Part shown: positions 34,222 through 42,875 of the stretch, in pieces
How the letters are laid out: the number at the start of each line of letters is the position of its first letter
Numbering within the stretch: position 1 is the stretch's first letter
NCBI GenBank assembly: GCA_963783195.1
Contig: CAWAMV010000003.1
Location: 212,036 to 276,035 of the forward strand
Origin: Croceibacterium_B sp963783195
GTDB taxonomy: Bacteria > Pseudomonadota > Alphaproteobacteria > Sphingomonadales > Sphingomonadaceae
Direction of reading: 5' to 3'
Length of the DNA: 64,000 bases
Made by a program: the position numbers and the translations under genes
Notes under the pieces: generated by a model
What the model saw: the letters and a program-made list of their open reading frames with translations, nothing else
The model's database searches: none
Told to the model about the DNA's origin: nothing

Positions 34222-35577
34222 GTGCAGCTTCCCAATCTCGCCAACAGCCTGCGAGTCCGCGTCCTGCTGGCAGTGCTCCTCTGGGTCGCGATCGGCATCG
34301 CGGCGATCTGGTTTTCGGCGACGAGCGTCTTTACCCGCCACGTGGAGCAAAGCTTTCACGACGAACTCGACGTGCACGTTCGCGAACTGGCGCGTCTCAC
34401 CCGGGTGGAAGGCGGGATGGCGCTGCTTGACCGGCCGCTTTCCGACCCGCGGTACGAAGAGCCCCTCTCGGGCTACTATTGGCAGGTCGACGTCGAAGGA
34501 GGCCCGCCTCTGCGCTCGGAATCAATGACCCGCGGCGCACTCGACAATGCGGTGGCGCACAGCGGAACGATCCGTCACCAGGTGGCGTCCGGTCCGACCG
34601 GGCCCGCGATCGTATACGGTTTCGACAAGATCCTGCCCGACGGCCGCCACGTTCACTTCGTCATCGCCACGGACCAGGGCGAGCTCGACGACGTGGTCGA
34701 TGGCTTCACGCACGAACTCACGTTCTGGCTGCTGGCTCTCGGCGCCCTGCTGCTGGCGACCGGCGCGGCCTTTGTCAGCTTCGGGCTGCGCCCTCTCGAC
34801 AGGCTCGGCACCGCGTTCTCACGCCTGCGCAGCGGCAAGTCCGACCGGCTGGAGGGAAACTGGCCGAGCGAAATCGCCCCGCTGGCGAACGATCTCAATG
34901 ATTACATCCGGCAGACCGGCGATCTGATCGCGCGGGCACGGGTCCAGGCCGGCAACCTCGCCCACTCGCTGCGTACTCCGCTGGCCATCATCACCGACGA
35001 GGCGGAGCGACTGGCCGACAGCGACAGGACTGCCGCGGCGAGCGGCACCCTTCTCGAGCAGGCGAACGCAATGAGTCGGCAGATCGATTTCCAGCTGGCA
35101 CGGGCCCGCTCTTCGGCCGGCGCCTACACGCCCGGGACCGTCAGCGAACTGCCCGAACTTCTCGTGCCGATCGTGAGCGCAATGCGGCGCATGCACCCCG
35201 AGGTCGATTTCTCCATCGATGGACCGCGCGGCGATACGGTCCGGCTGGCAGTCGATCCGGTCGACCTTGCCGAGCTGCTGTCCAACCTCATCGACAACGC
35301 CGGGAAGTGGGCCGCGAGCGAAGTCGCAGTCCGCATCATCGCCGATGCTGCGGGTGCGAGGGTAGAGATCGTCGACGATGGTCCCGGCATGACGCCGGAC
35401 CAGATCGCCGCGGCCTTCACGATCGGCACCCGGTTCGATCTGGAGAAGCCGGGCAGCGGATTGGGGCTCGCGATCGCCGCGGAAATCGCCGGCAGCATCG
35501 GCGCCCGGCTCGAAATCGAACAGCTGGACCGCGGCCTGCTGGCGCGGGTCAGCTTCGACCGGGCGAGCGCCGGCTAA
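34222..35577 (+). CDS. Sensor histidine kinase (PhoQ/CusS-like)
   Basis: A 451-residue inner-membrane kinase. Two membrane helices (about residues 14-33 and 167-188) bracket a periplasmic sensor domain of roughly 135 residues. The DHp domain contains the phospho-acceptor in NLAHSLRTPLAII. The catalytic domain shows the N box LLSNLIDNAGKWA, G1 VDDGPGM and G2 GSGLGLAIA. Translation starts at a GTG immediately after the response-regulator stop, with no gap, so the pair is coupled. No His/Met-rich metal-binding cluster is obvious in the sensor domain, so the signal is not clear. It converges on the PQQ-dehydrogenase gene, whose stop is 5 bases away. Confidence 0.9.
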   Translation: MQLPNLANSLRVRVLLAVLLWVAIGIAAIWFSATSVFTRHVEQSFHDELDVHVRELARLTRVEGGMALLDRPLSDPRYEEPLSGYYWQVDVEGGPPLRSESMTRGALDNAVAHSGTIRHQVASGPTGPAIVYGFDKILPDGRHVHFVIATDQGELDDVVDGFTHELTFWLLALGALLLATGAAFVSFGLRPLDRLGTAFSRLRSGKSDRLEGNWPSEIAPLANDLNDYIRQTGDLIARARVQAGNLAHSLRTPLAIITDEAERLADSDRTAAASGTLLEQANAMSRQIDFQLARARSSAGAYTPGTVSELPELLVPIVSAMRRMHPEVDFSIDGPRGDTVRLAVDPVDLAELLSNLIDNAGKWAASEVAVRIIADAAGARVEIVDDGPGMTPDQIAAAFTIGTRFDLEKPGSGLGLAIAAEIAGSIGARLEIEQLDRGLLARVSFDRASAG

Positions 35578-35582
35578 CCGCG

Positions 35583-37679
35583 CTACTTCCCGTTCATTCC
35601 CAGCACGTATCCCGTCACCGCGCGATATTCCGGATCGCTCAGGCTGCCGCCCGCGCCCGGCGGCATTGCCGCCTTGATGTAGGCGAAGAGCGCGTTGGAG
35701 CTGCTGTCCTTCCAGTTGGCCATGAAGGCCGCACCCTTGAGCGGAGGGATGCCGGCGCCACCCTGCATTCCCGGGCCATGGCAACTGCCGCAGTGTTCGA
35801 CGTAGACGGCCTGGCCGTTGGCAGCTCCGGCTGCCGCCACGGGGCCGGAAGCGGGCTTGGGCGGATCGACCTCGATCGGCGCGGCCCGGGCGTCGACCGG
35901 CTCGCGGTAAGGGCCCGCACGGCCGATTCCGGCATCGGGCAGCGCGAAGACGAACAAGGTGCCCTGCGTGCCCTTCTGGATTTCCGGCGTGAAGCTGTCG
36001 CCCAGCCAGAAGCCGGTCGAAACGGCGACGTACTGGTGCCCCCCGGTGCTGAAGGTGATCGGATAACCGGTGACGGCCGAGCCCAGATTCATCTCCCACA
36101 GGATCTTGCCGTCGCGCTGGTCCATCGCGCGGAAGCGGCCAGCGGAATCGCCGCCGAACAGCAGGCCCCCGCCGGTCGTCAGCAGCGACTGCATTCCCGC
36201 GCGGATCGACCAGTTCCAGCGCGTCTTGCCGGTCACCGCATCGATAGCGTGGATCACGCCCAGCTTCTTGTCGGCTTCGGGCGGGATGAAGATCTTGGAT
36301 GCGACCGAGTAACCCGGGTTGCTCCAGTCCGGCTCGACTGCGCTGACCGTCTCGCACAGGTTCTGTTCGGGGAAGTACATCGTCTTGGTCAGCGGGCTGT
36401 AGGCCGGCGCCTGGTAATTCGCCCCGCCCGTGCTCGAGGGGCACACGTAGAGCTCCTTGCCCAGTTCGGTGAACACGGTCGCCGGGTTGACCGTGACCTT
36501 GCCCGTCTTGCCGTCAATTGACTGGACGACGTTCTGCTGCACGGTCGGCCGGGCCCAGAGAAACTCTCCGGTGGTGCGGTCGAGGGTGTAGACGATGCCG
36601 GTCTTGCCGGGAACGCCGGTGACGACCTTGTAAATCTTCTTCCGGTCGATCTTCGGATTGATCCAGGTCACCTCCTTGGGATCGGGCGCGACCTGTTCGT
36701 CGAGCAGGATGCGCGGGAACGGATGATCGAGGTCCCAGTGATCGACCACGTGCTGATAGTGCCAGACGATCTTTCCCGTGCGCACGTCGAGCGCCAGCGT
36801 CGAGTTGTGATAGAGGTAGGTGTACTCGTTGCCCGCCAGCAGGAACTTGGGCGCGGGCGTGCTGACCGAAGTGCCCATGTAGAGCAGGTGCAGTTCGGGA
36901 TCGTAGCTGGCATTCATCCACGCGCCGACCTGCATGCGCTTTTCGAGCGGTAATCCGCCCCAGGTCCTGTCGTTGGGATCATCGCCCCGCGCGATCGTGC
37001 TGGTGCGCCAGACTTCCTTGCCGGTCTTTGCATCGTGCGCGGTAATGACGCAGGCGTCGGGCCCGCCCTCCGGCTCGCAGCTGCGCCCGGTAATCGCGAG
37101 GCCCTCGGCAATGATCGGGCCGCTGCTCTGCTTGGCGCCCTTCTTGTAATCGAGGATCTTGGTGTCCCACGCCAGCTTTCCGGTCAGCGCATTGACCGCG
37201 TAGATGTGATCGTCGGACCCGCGGGCGATGATCAGGTCGCCGTAGATCCCGAGGTTGCGGTTGGTATCGGGGAAAGTGAGGAACTGGCCCATGTCCTTGG
37301 GCAGCGAGCGCTTGTGCGTCCACAACACGTCGCCCGAGGCGGCATCGAGCGCGGTGATCATGTCGCTCGGCCCGGGAAAGTACATCCGCCCGTCGTGGAC
37401 CAGCGGCGTGCCTTCCTGGTGCCCTGGCTCGAGCGGGCGAACCCAGACGAGGCGAAGCTGGTCGACATTGCCGGTGGTTACCTGGTCGAGCGGGGAATAG
37501 CCCCAGCTGTCGAGCGTGCGGCGCCAGCTGAGCCAGTCGGCCGGATCGGGATTCTGAATCATCGCATCGGTCACAGGGACGAAGTCCGCTTGGCTCGACG
37601 CCTGCTGCGCCTGCGCCAGTCCCGTACACCCCAGCGCCAGAGCCGCTGCCGCGCGTGCCGGCCATCCCCACATCGTCAT
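35583..37679 (-). CDS. PQQ-dependent alcohol dehydrogenase with C-terminal cytochrome c domain (quinohaemoprotein)
   Basis: A 698-residue periplasmic enzyme oxidising alcohols with PQQ and passing electrons to its own haem. The signal peptide ends LAQA-QQAS. The eight-bladed propeller has tryptophan-docking repeats (TGKLAWDT, GKEVWRTS, TGKTRWNWS, DGKILWEMN). The catalytic loop DHWDLDH places Asp316 and Asp318 in the D-x-D pattern linked to lanthanide-using enzymes. The vicinal Cys-Cys of classical methanol dehydrogenase is replaced by CEPEGGPDAC. The cytochrome domain has CGSCHG at 630-635 and AAMPPGAGG with the axial Met. No PQQ synthesis or substrate genes are adjacent. The substrate is unknown. 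Confidence 0.9.
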   Translation of the reverse strand: MTMWGWPARAAAALALGCTGLAQAQQASSQADFVPVTDAMIQNPDPADWLSWRRTLDSWGYSPLDQVTTGNVDQLRLVWVRPLEPGHQEGTPLVHDGRMYFPGPSDMITALDAASGDVLWTHKRSLPKDMGQFLTFPDTNRNLGIYGDLIIARGSDDHIYAVNALTGKLAWDTKILDYKKGAKQSSGPIIAEGLAITGRSCEPEGGPDACVITAHDAKTGKEVWRTSTIARGDDPNDRTWGGLPLEKRMQVGAWMNASYDPELHLLYMGTSVSTPAPKFLLAGNEYTYLYHNSTLALDVRTGKIVWHYQHVVDHWDLDHPFPRILLDEQVAPDPKEVTWINPKIDRKKIYKVVTGVPGKTGIVYTLDRTTGEFLWARPTVQQNVVQSIDGKTGKVTVNPATVFTELGKELYVCPSSTGGANYQAPAYSPLTKTMYFPEQNLCETVSAVEPDWSNPGYSVASKIFIPPEADKKLGVIHAIDAVTGKTRWNWSIRAGMQSLLTTGGGLLFGGDSAGRFRAMDQRDGKILWEMNLGSAVTGYPITFSTGGHQYVAVSTGFWLGDSFTPEIQKGTQGTLFVFALPDAGIGRAGPYREPVDARAAPIEVDPPKPASGPVAAAGAANGQAVYVEHCGSCHGPGMQGGAGIPPLKGAAFMANWKDSSSNALFAYIKAAMPPGAGGSLSDPEYRAVTGYVLGMNGK

Positions 37680-37844
37680 TCGCCTGCTCTCCCTCAGGTT
37701 TGAGAGAGGACGTTAGCAGGGTTTGCCGCCCCTTCCAGTGGGCAGATCAGGCTAGTTGCCGCTGGCGATGGACCGGATCGACCGACGCGCCGAACAAGCA
37801 GGCGCTCTGGGATTTCCGCGCGCTCGTTCCTCCGCCGACCGGCT

Positions 37845-38333
37845 TCAGCCTTCGCCTTCGCCGGCGGGCTTGCTTTGCAGCTGGACGTAGTTAGGCAGGC
37901 CCATCCGTTCGATCATGTCGAACTGGGTTTCGAGGAAGTCGACGTGATCTTCCTCGTTCTCGAGGATCCGGGCGAAGATCTCGCGGCTGACGAAATCCGC
38001 GACGCTTTCGCAGTGGCGGATGGCTTCGCGCAGTAGCGGAATGGCCTCTTCCTCGACCGCCAGGTCGGCCTTGAGGATTTCCTCGACCGTCTCGCCGACC
38101 TTGAGACGATGGAGCGCCTGGAAGTTGGGCAGTCCGTCGAGAAACAGGATGCGCTCCGCCAGGACGTCGGCGTGCTTCATCTCGTCGATCGATTCGTGCC
38201 GTTCGTACTCGGCCAGGCGGCGTACGCCCCAGTGGTGCAGCGTTCGGTAATGCAGCCAGTACTGGTTGATCGCCGTCAGTTCGTTGGTGAGCGCCTTGTT
38301 GAGGTACTCGATGACCTTGTCGTCGCCTTTCAT
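37845..38333 (-). CDS. bfr: Bacterioferritin
   Basis: A 162-residue haem-containing iron-storage protein forming a 24-mer. The four-helix ferritin fold has the diiron ligands in NELTAINQYWLHY (Glu18), the EMKH segment with Met52, the haem-axial methionine at the same position as in E. coli, and the later glutamates in ILENEEDHVDFLE. The frame extends 20 residues upstream, but the ATG at 38333 (MKGDDKVIEYLNKAL) is the standard start. It follows bfd on the same strand by 120 bp. Its 5' leader has a hairpin next to the ribosome binding site. Confidence 0.96.
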   Translation of the reverse strand: MKGDDKVIEYLNKALTNELTAINQYWLHYRTLHHWGVRRLAEYERHESIDEMKHADVLAERILFLDGLPNFQALHRLKVGETVEEILKADLAVEEEAIPLLREAIRHCESVADFVSREIFARILENEEDHVDFLETQFDMIERMGLPNYVQLQSKPAGEGEG

Positions 38334-38339
38334 GGCTTT

Positions 38340-38361
38340 CCCCGCTGCTCTGATCGCGGGG
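38340..38361 (-). promoter_or_regulatory. Hairpin in bacterioferritin leader
   Basis: CCCCGC (38340-38345) and GCGGGG (38356-38361) form a 6-bp stem with a 10-base loop. On the minus strand the 3' arm GCGGGG overlaps the likely ribosome binding site, 6 bases before the bfr ATG, so it could limit translation. Confidence 0.3.
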
Positions 38362-38453
38362 CGACCATGCTCCCGCTGCACCCCGCATGGCAAGGCCTGG
38401 CGGATCGCACGGGCCTGCCCGAAGCGCTTGTCAGCACCACGGCACCCCTTCGA

Positions 38454-38645
38454 TCAGGCGACGAGCGCGGGCCTGCGGCAGAGCGCTCGCTCTTCGGCGG
38501 CGAGTTCGTCGGCATCCTCGAGGCACTGGCAGCACTGCGGGGTCTTGCCGAGGGCAGCATAGACAGCCTCCGCGTCGCCGTCGGTCAGGCGCGCGGCGCG
38601 GCGAAATTCGCACTCTCTCACGGCATTGCAAACGCAGATGTACAT
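38454..38645 (-). CDS. bfd: Bacterioferritin-associated ferredoxin
   Basis: A 63-residue [2Fe-2S] protein that reduces the bacterioferritin core to release iron. The Fe-S ligands are visible as CVC near the N-terminus (MYICVC) and QCCQC around residue 40, matching the C-x-C...C-x2-C pattern of Bfd with one extra cysteine. It lies upstream of bfr on the same strand, as in many bacteria, and a Fur-box-like sequence lies 33-52 bases before its start. Confidence 0.92.
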   Translation of the reverse strand: MYICVCNAVRECEFRRAARLTDGDAEAVYAALGKTPQCCQCLEDADELAAEERALCRRPALVA

Positions 38646-38677
38646 CGGGCGACGACTCCGTAGAACATCCTCCTAAT

Positions 38678-38697
38678 AATGCGAATGGCTTGCAATA
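38678..38697 (-). promoter_or_regulatory. Putative Fur box upstream of bfd-bfr
   Basis: AATGCGAATGGCTTGCAATA resembles the imperfect palindrome AATGCgAATnATTcGCATT found in many Fur boxes: the left half AATGCGAAT is exact and the right half TTGCAAT is diverged. It lies where the bfd promoter is expected. Assigned by eye. Confidence 0.5.
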
Positions 38698-38706
38698 GCA
38701 AGCACC

Positions 38707-40002
38707 TTAACGCCGAAGGGGGACCCGCTTGCCGTAGGTCAGGCGGCGCCACAGCCATTCGAGCGGGCCAAAACTGAAGCGCGCCAACCAGGCTTTCGAC
38801 CCCAGCAGCATGAGCGCCCAGGCCGCCAACACGACGAGCAGCAATCCGGGCCGGTGCAACTGCCCGACCAGCCCGAGCGCCCAGCCGTGGAATACGAACA
38901 GCAGCAGGATCGAGGTGCCGAGATAATTGCTGAACGCCATCCGGCCGGCAGCCACGAAGCGGCCGCCAAGGCCGGTCGCGGCGATCCGCGGCGCATTGAC
39001 CGTCAGCAGCGCGGCGAGGCCCAGCACCATCGGCAACTGCCCGAAGCGCGCGAACGCGTTGAAGCTGGCCATCGTAACGAAAAAGGGGAATCCCGTCAGA
39101 TAGGGCCACAGTGCGAAAGGCACGGTGAGCGCCAGACCGCCCAGCAGGCCAATCCAGCCCCAGCGTCGCATCCGGCCTGGGTCTATCGCGCCGCTGAAGA
39201 AGCCGCTGCGGTAGAGCGCCATGCCGATGAGCATCAGGCCCAGCGTTTCGGTCAGGGGAACCAGGATCACCTCGCTGAGGAGGTCACTCGCTTCTTCCGT
39301 TGCGACATGCTTCACGATCTCGCCATAGGATCCCTCGCGGTAGACGAGCACCTGCTCGTGCGCCGCGCGAATCGTCCTGTCGCCTGCCGTCGCCAGACTT
39401 TCGCGCTGCTCCGCTGTCATCTTGTCGTGGATCGACCCAGCCCGTTCGGCGGCAATGTTCGCCCCCATGAGGAACGCCATGAAGAACAGTCCGGCAAAGT
39501 AGAGCCCCAGTCCCCAGCGCATCTGCGCCTGCGCGGTCTTGTCGATGAACAGCAGCGCCCAGAACCCGGCCACGGCGTAGGCCGTCAGGATGTCGCCGGT
39601 CCAGATCAGGAAATAGTGCACGAGGCCGAAGGCGAGCAGCCAGGCGAGTCGGCGAACCTGCAACCCGAGCCCGCTCCCGCGCGCCCAGGCGCGCTCCATG
39701 AACAGGTAGAGGCCAGCCCCGAAAAGCAAGGAGAACAGGCCGCGGAACTTGTGATCGACGAAAACAAGCTGGAACAGCCAGATCGCCTTGTCGGCCGCGC
39801 TGGCCCCGCCCTCGATCGCCGGGGGCCAGAAATAAGCGCTCGAGGACTGCCCGAACGCGGTGATGTTGGCGAACAGGATGCCGAGCACGGCGACCCCACG
39901 AATGAGATCCAGCGCCACGAGCCGCTCTGCGACCTTCACCGGCTGGTCGGGCGTCGCGCCCTCGGCCACGCCGTCCGGCCGTGCCGCCACCCGATCGTTC
40001 AT
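38707..40002 (-). CDS. DUF418 domain-containing membrane protein
   Basis: A 431-residue polytopic inner-membrane protein with about ten hydrophobic segments. The N-terminal part contains ERLVALDLIRGVAVLGILFANI, the signature of the YeiB/DUF1624-like half, and the C-terminal part has the DUF418 features GRMAFSNYLGTSI and GPLEWLWRRLTYGKRVPLR. YeiB-type proteins resemble acyltransferase-3 fold membrane enzymes; no activity is established. It is upstream of bfd on the same strand, with a 61-bp gap. Confidence 0.85.
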   Translation of the reverse strand: MNDRVAARPDGVAEGATPDQPVKVAERLVALDLIRGVAVLGILFANITAFGQSSSAYFWPPAIEGGASAADKAIWLFQLVFVDHKFRGLFSLLFGAGLYLFMERAWARGSGLGLQVRRLAWLLAFGLVHYFLIWTGDILTAYAVAGFWALLFIDKTAQAQMRWGLGLYFAGLFFMAFLMGANIAAERAGSIHDKMTAEQRESLATAGDRTIRAAHEQVLVYREGSYGEIVKHVATEEASDLLSEVILVPLTETLGLMLIGMALYRSGFFSGAIDPGRMRRWGWIGLLGGLALTVPFALWPYLTGFPFFVTMASFNAFARFGQLPMVLGLAALLTVNAPRIAATGLGGRFVAAGRMAFSNYLGTSILLLFVFHGWALGLVGQLHRPGLLLVVLAAWALMLLGSKAWLARFSFGPLEWLWRRLTYGKRVPLRR

Positions 40003-40047
40003 CGAAATCTTCCCCGCTTCACGTGAAGGGAAGCCTAGCCCCGGGCG

Positions 40048-41217
40048 CTAGCGGGTGACAATGCACTCCTGACCGGAACGCTTCAGCGACCGACAGGCGT
40101 CGTCCGCGTCGGTCTTGCTGGCATATCCGGCGGCGAAAAGCTTGGTCACCCGGCCCGCAGGGACGAGCTGGCGCTGTTTGCCGGCAACTTCGTCGCGGCC
40201 ACTGAGCTGGCGCCACAGGCGCTCGGCATTCCCCTCGATCCCGAAGGCGCCGAGCTGAAGCTTCCACGGCCCCGGGGAGGTCGCGGCGACCGGCGCGGGC
40301 CTGGGTGCGGGCCTGGGCGCGGGCGCAGACGCGGGCCTGGGCGCCGATGCGGCCGGGCGCGGTGCCGTCGCCTGCGCGGGCGGGGACGGATCTGCCACGG
40401 CCCGGGGACGGGCAAAGGTTGCGCCCGCTTCGGCCGGGTCTTCGGTACCTGTGGCGGACCGCGCCTCGGCGACGGCGGCACGCGCGGCGGCCACCGACGG
40501 GGAGACCGCGGTCGTGGCGACGGAGCGCGGCACCCGCGGTGTGGCGACAGCCTGTTGGGGCGGTGCCGGGGACGTCGAAACCGGTGCCCCGACGGCGGAA
40601 CCGAGATCCGCCGCGGCCAGCGCCCGCCCTCGTTCGGCATCGGATTCGCGCTGCATCTGCACCGCCAGCGCGGCGGCCTGCTGGCGCTGCGCCAGCGGAA
40701 TGAATTCGTCCATCTGCGCCAGCGCCGGTGCGGCCTGCGGCAAGCCCTGCCCGTTTGCCTGCGTCAGCAGGGCGTAGGCCTTGACCCAGTCCTTCGACAC
40801 GATGTCGCCGTTGAAATAGGCGATTCCCAGCAGGTATTGCGAGCGCGGATCGCCGCGCTTCGCTGCCGCCTCGACATAAGGCAGGGCTGCCTCGCGCCGG
40901 CCGTCCTGGAAAAGCATCAGGCCATAGGTGTCGGCGGCCTGCAGGTGTCCTGCTGCCGCGGCGCGGGCATAGAGCGCTTCCGCCCGGCTCGGGTCGGCCG
41001 GCACGCCACGCCCGAGGCGAAAGGCCTGGCCCAGGTTGAACATGGCATCGGGATCGCCCGAGGAAGCCGGGCCTTCCCATTCGCTCACGGCCTGTGCGTA
41101 GTCGCCCTTGCTCCACGCATCGACGCCGCGCTTCACGTCGGCCAGCGCCGGCCCGGCCGAGAAAGCCGCCAGCACGGCGGCCCCGGCCATGATCGCTTGC
41201 CTGGAAAATGCTCGCAT
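40048..41217 (-). CDS. Sel1-repeat / SPOR domain-containing protein
   Basis: A 389-residue exported protein. The signal peptide is MRAFSRQAIMAGAAVLAAFSAGPALA. Sel1/TPR-type helical repeats run to about residue 190 (AMFNLGQAFRLGRGVPAD, AADTYGLMLFQDGRREAA, SQYLLGIAYFNGDIVSKD). An Ala/Pro-rich disordered stretch of about 100 residues (PRPAPRPAP runs) follows, then a C-terminal SPOR domain from WKLQLGAFGIEGNAERLW to ACRSLKRSGQECIV. SPOR domains bind denuded peptidoglycan at the septum, so a division-site role is plausible. It is divergent from parA, and a second SPOR protein ends that operon. Confidence 0.87.
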   Translation of the reverse strand: MRAFSRQAIMAGAAVLAAFSAGPALADVKRGVDAWSKGDYAQAVSEWEGPASSGDPDAMFNLGQAFRLGRGVPADPSRAEALYARAAAAGHLQAADTYGLMLFQDGRREAALPYVEAAAKRGDPRSQYLLGIAYFNGDIVSKDWVKAYALLTQANGQGLPQAAPALAQMDEFIPLAQRQQAAALAVQMQRESDAERGRALAAADLGSAVGAPVSTSPAPPQQAVATPRVPRSVATTAVSPSVAAARAAVAEARSATGTEDPAEAGATFARPRAVADPSPPAQATAPRPAASAPRPASAPAPRPAPRPAPVAATSPGPWKLQLGAFGIEGNAERLWRQLSGRDEVAGKQRQLVPAGRVTKLFAAGYASKTDADDACRSLKRSGQECIVTR

Positions 41218-41357
41218 CGAATACCCCAGCGCCCGTGCGGGCTCCCGTCATGTGCAGCCTGCCATAGTAAATGGAGCGTTAGCAAAAGCTTTATCGCCGC
41301 CCCTTTTTTGCAAGCCGGCATCCATCTGCCACGAAAAGAGCGCTGCGATGGCCAGTG

Positions 41358-41372
41358 TTAACCCAAATTTAG
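41358..41372. promoter_or_regulatory. CtrA-box-like sequence between SPOR and parA genes
   Basis: TTAA-N7-TTAG (41358-41372) matches the CtrA consensus TTAA-N7-TTAA at seven of eight positions. It lies in the 227-bp divergent gap, 73 bp before parA. chpT, part of the CtrA relay, is present elsewhere in the window. Weak evidence on its own. Confidence 0.35.
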
Positions 41373-41399
41373 GGGTGTTCTGCGATCCCAGCCATCGAA

Positions 41400-41424
41400 G
41401 GGGCCGGAGCTTGTTCACCGGCCG
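41400..41424. other. Inverted repeat upstream of parA
   Basis: GGCCGG and CCGGCC form a 6-bp inverted repeat about 20 bases before the parA start. It may be a leader hairpin or an operator for the RHH protein encoded next to parA; no further evidence. Confidence 0.25.
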
Positions 41425-41444
41425 CAATCAGTGGGGGTAAGGCC

Positions 41445-42161
41445 TTGCGCGTATTGGCATTGGCTTCGCAGAAGGGCGGATCGGGCAAGACGACCTTGTC
41501 CGGCCACCTGGCGGTTCAGGCGCAGCGCGCCGGGGCCGGACCGGTGGTGCTCATCGACATCGACCCGCAGGGCTCGCTGGCCGACTGGTGGAACGAACGC
41601 GAGGCGGAATACCCCGCCTTCGCTCATACCACCGTGGCGCGCCTGGCGAATGATCTTGCGACCCTGCGGCAGCAGGGCTTCAAGCTGGCGGTGATCGACA
41701 CCCCGCCGGCGATCACGATGGCGATCCAGTCTGTCATATCGGTGGCCGAACTCATCGTGGTGCCAACTCGCCCCAGCCCGCACGACTTGCGCGCCGTGGG
41801 CGCGACGGTCGATCTGTGCGAGCGCGCCGGCAAGCCGCTGATCTTCGTGGTCAACGCCGCCACGCCGAAAGCGAAGATTACTTCGGAGGCCGCCGTCGCG
41901 CTCAGCCAGCACGGCACCGTTGCCCCGATCACCCTGCACCACCGCACCGATTTCGCAGCTTCGATGATCGACGGCCGCACGGTGATGGAAGTGGAACCCG
42001 AAGGGCGCAGCGCACAGGAAGTGGCCGCGCTGTGGCATTACATCGCCGACCGGCTTGAGCGGAATTTCCGCCGTACGGTCTTCGCCGCCCCGAACAGCGT
42101 CTCGCAGTTGCCTGGTTCGCACCGGCCGCAGGGCGGGTTCGGCCGCCGGATCGCGCAGTAG
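41445..42161 (+). CDS. ParA-family ATPase
   Basis: A 238-residue deviant-Walker ATPase. The N-terminus begins LALASQKGGSGKTTLSG, with the deviant Walker A KGGSGKT including the signature Lys, Walker A' in VVLIDIDPQGSLADWW, and the Walker B region AVIDTPPA. Such proteins dimerise on ATP and position DNA or protein cargo using the nucleoid. It is an orphan: no ParB or parS is nearby and the next gene encodes an RHH-type protein. The start is a TTG at 41445 with GGGGGTAAGG just upstream; no ATG or GTG fits. Likely heads a three-gene operon. Confidence 0.9.
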   Translation: MRVLALASQKGGSGKTTLSGHLAVQAQRAGAGPVVLIDIDPQGSLADWWNEREAEYPAFAHTTVARLANDLATLRQQGFKLAVIDTPPAITMAIQSVISVAELIVVPTRPSPHDLRAVGATVDLCERAGKPLIFVVNAATPKAKITSEAAVALSQHGTVAPITLHHRTDFAASMIDGRTVMEVEPEGRSAQEVAALWHYIADRLERNFRRTVFAAPNSVSQLPGSHRPQGGFGRRIAQ

Positions 42162-42180
42162 GCGGAAAGGGCTCGGGACC

Positions 42181-42843
42181 ATGAGCGAGGCCAAACCCTT
42201 TGCTTCCCTCGGAGCGACGCTGCTGGCCCGCAAGGGCGGCGCGAAGCCGGCGATGCGCCCGCAGACCTCGGTCGGGGTGCAGGTGACGGCGCAGGCTGCC
42301 GCGCAGAATCTCGAGGACCTGGGCTGGAACGACATGGGCGAAGATCACCCGGTGGCGGATCATTCCGCCGAGGTGCTCCAGCTCACCCCCGCCCCGCACA
42401 ATCCGGAAGCGGAAAAGCTCACCGACACCGCCTCGCCCAAGCCCAAGGTTCGCTCGATGCACGAGGAACTGGCGGCGCGGATCGAGGAGGAAGAGCGCAA
42501 GAAGAAAACCAAGGTGCAGGCGCTGCCGCCGGTCGTCGAAGACGAACCGGAGGAAGAGGCCGAGACTCTCGTCGCCCGGCCAGCCGTTGCCGCGCCGCCG
42601 CTCGTGCGCCGGCCCGAACCCGTTGCCACCGAGGCGCCGAAGCGCAAGCCGACCGCCGCCAACGACGTGCCCAGGCGCGCCGCCTTCACGCTGCAACTCG
42701 ATGCGCGGCGGCACCTCAAGCTGCGTCTCGCCAGCACGGTTCGCGGGCGCAGCGCACAGCAGATCGTGACCGAAGCGCTCGACCGCTTCCTCAGCGAAAT
42801 TCCGGAAATCGAGGCCTTGGCCGCGCAAGTGAAGCGCGACTGA
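42181..42843 (+). CDS. Hypothetical protein with C-terminal ribbon-helix-helix-like domain
   Basis: A 220-residue protein. The first 165 residues are polar, Pro/Glu/Ala-rich and probably disordered, with a short Lys-rich helix (HEELAARIEEEERKKKTKVQ). The last 50 residues, AAFTLQLDARRHLKLRLAS then RGRSAQQIVTEALDRFL, look like a ribbon-helix-helix DNA-binding unit: one strand followed by two helices with LDxxRHLKL and SAQQIVxEAL patterns. It begins 19 bases after parA, with GGAAAGG upstream. By position it could be the ParA partner, as ParG/Omega-type RHH proteins are for plasmid ParA; this is inference. Confidence 0.65.
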   Translation: MSEAKPFASLGATLLARKGGAKPAMRPQTSVGVQVTAQAAAQNLEDLGWNDMGEDHPVADHSAEVLQLTPAPHNPEAEKLTDTASPKPKVRSMHEELAARIEEEERKKKTKVQALPPVVEDEPEEEAETLVARPAVAAPPLVRRPEPVATEAPKRKPTAANDVPRRAAFTLQLDARRHLKLRLASTVRGRSAQQIVTEALDRFLSEIPEIEALAAQVKRD

Positions 42844-42875
42844 AGTCCATGTCGAGGGACCCAAAGGGGGATACC

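Noticed and set aside
38618..38669. A 16-codon leader peptide ATG directly after AGGAGG upstream of bfd
   Set aside because: The AGGAGG touches the ATG, too close for use as a ribosome binding site, and the peptide has no attenuator-like feature.
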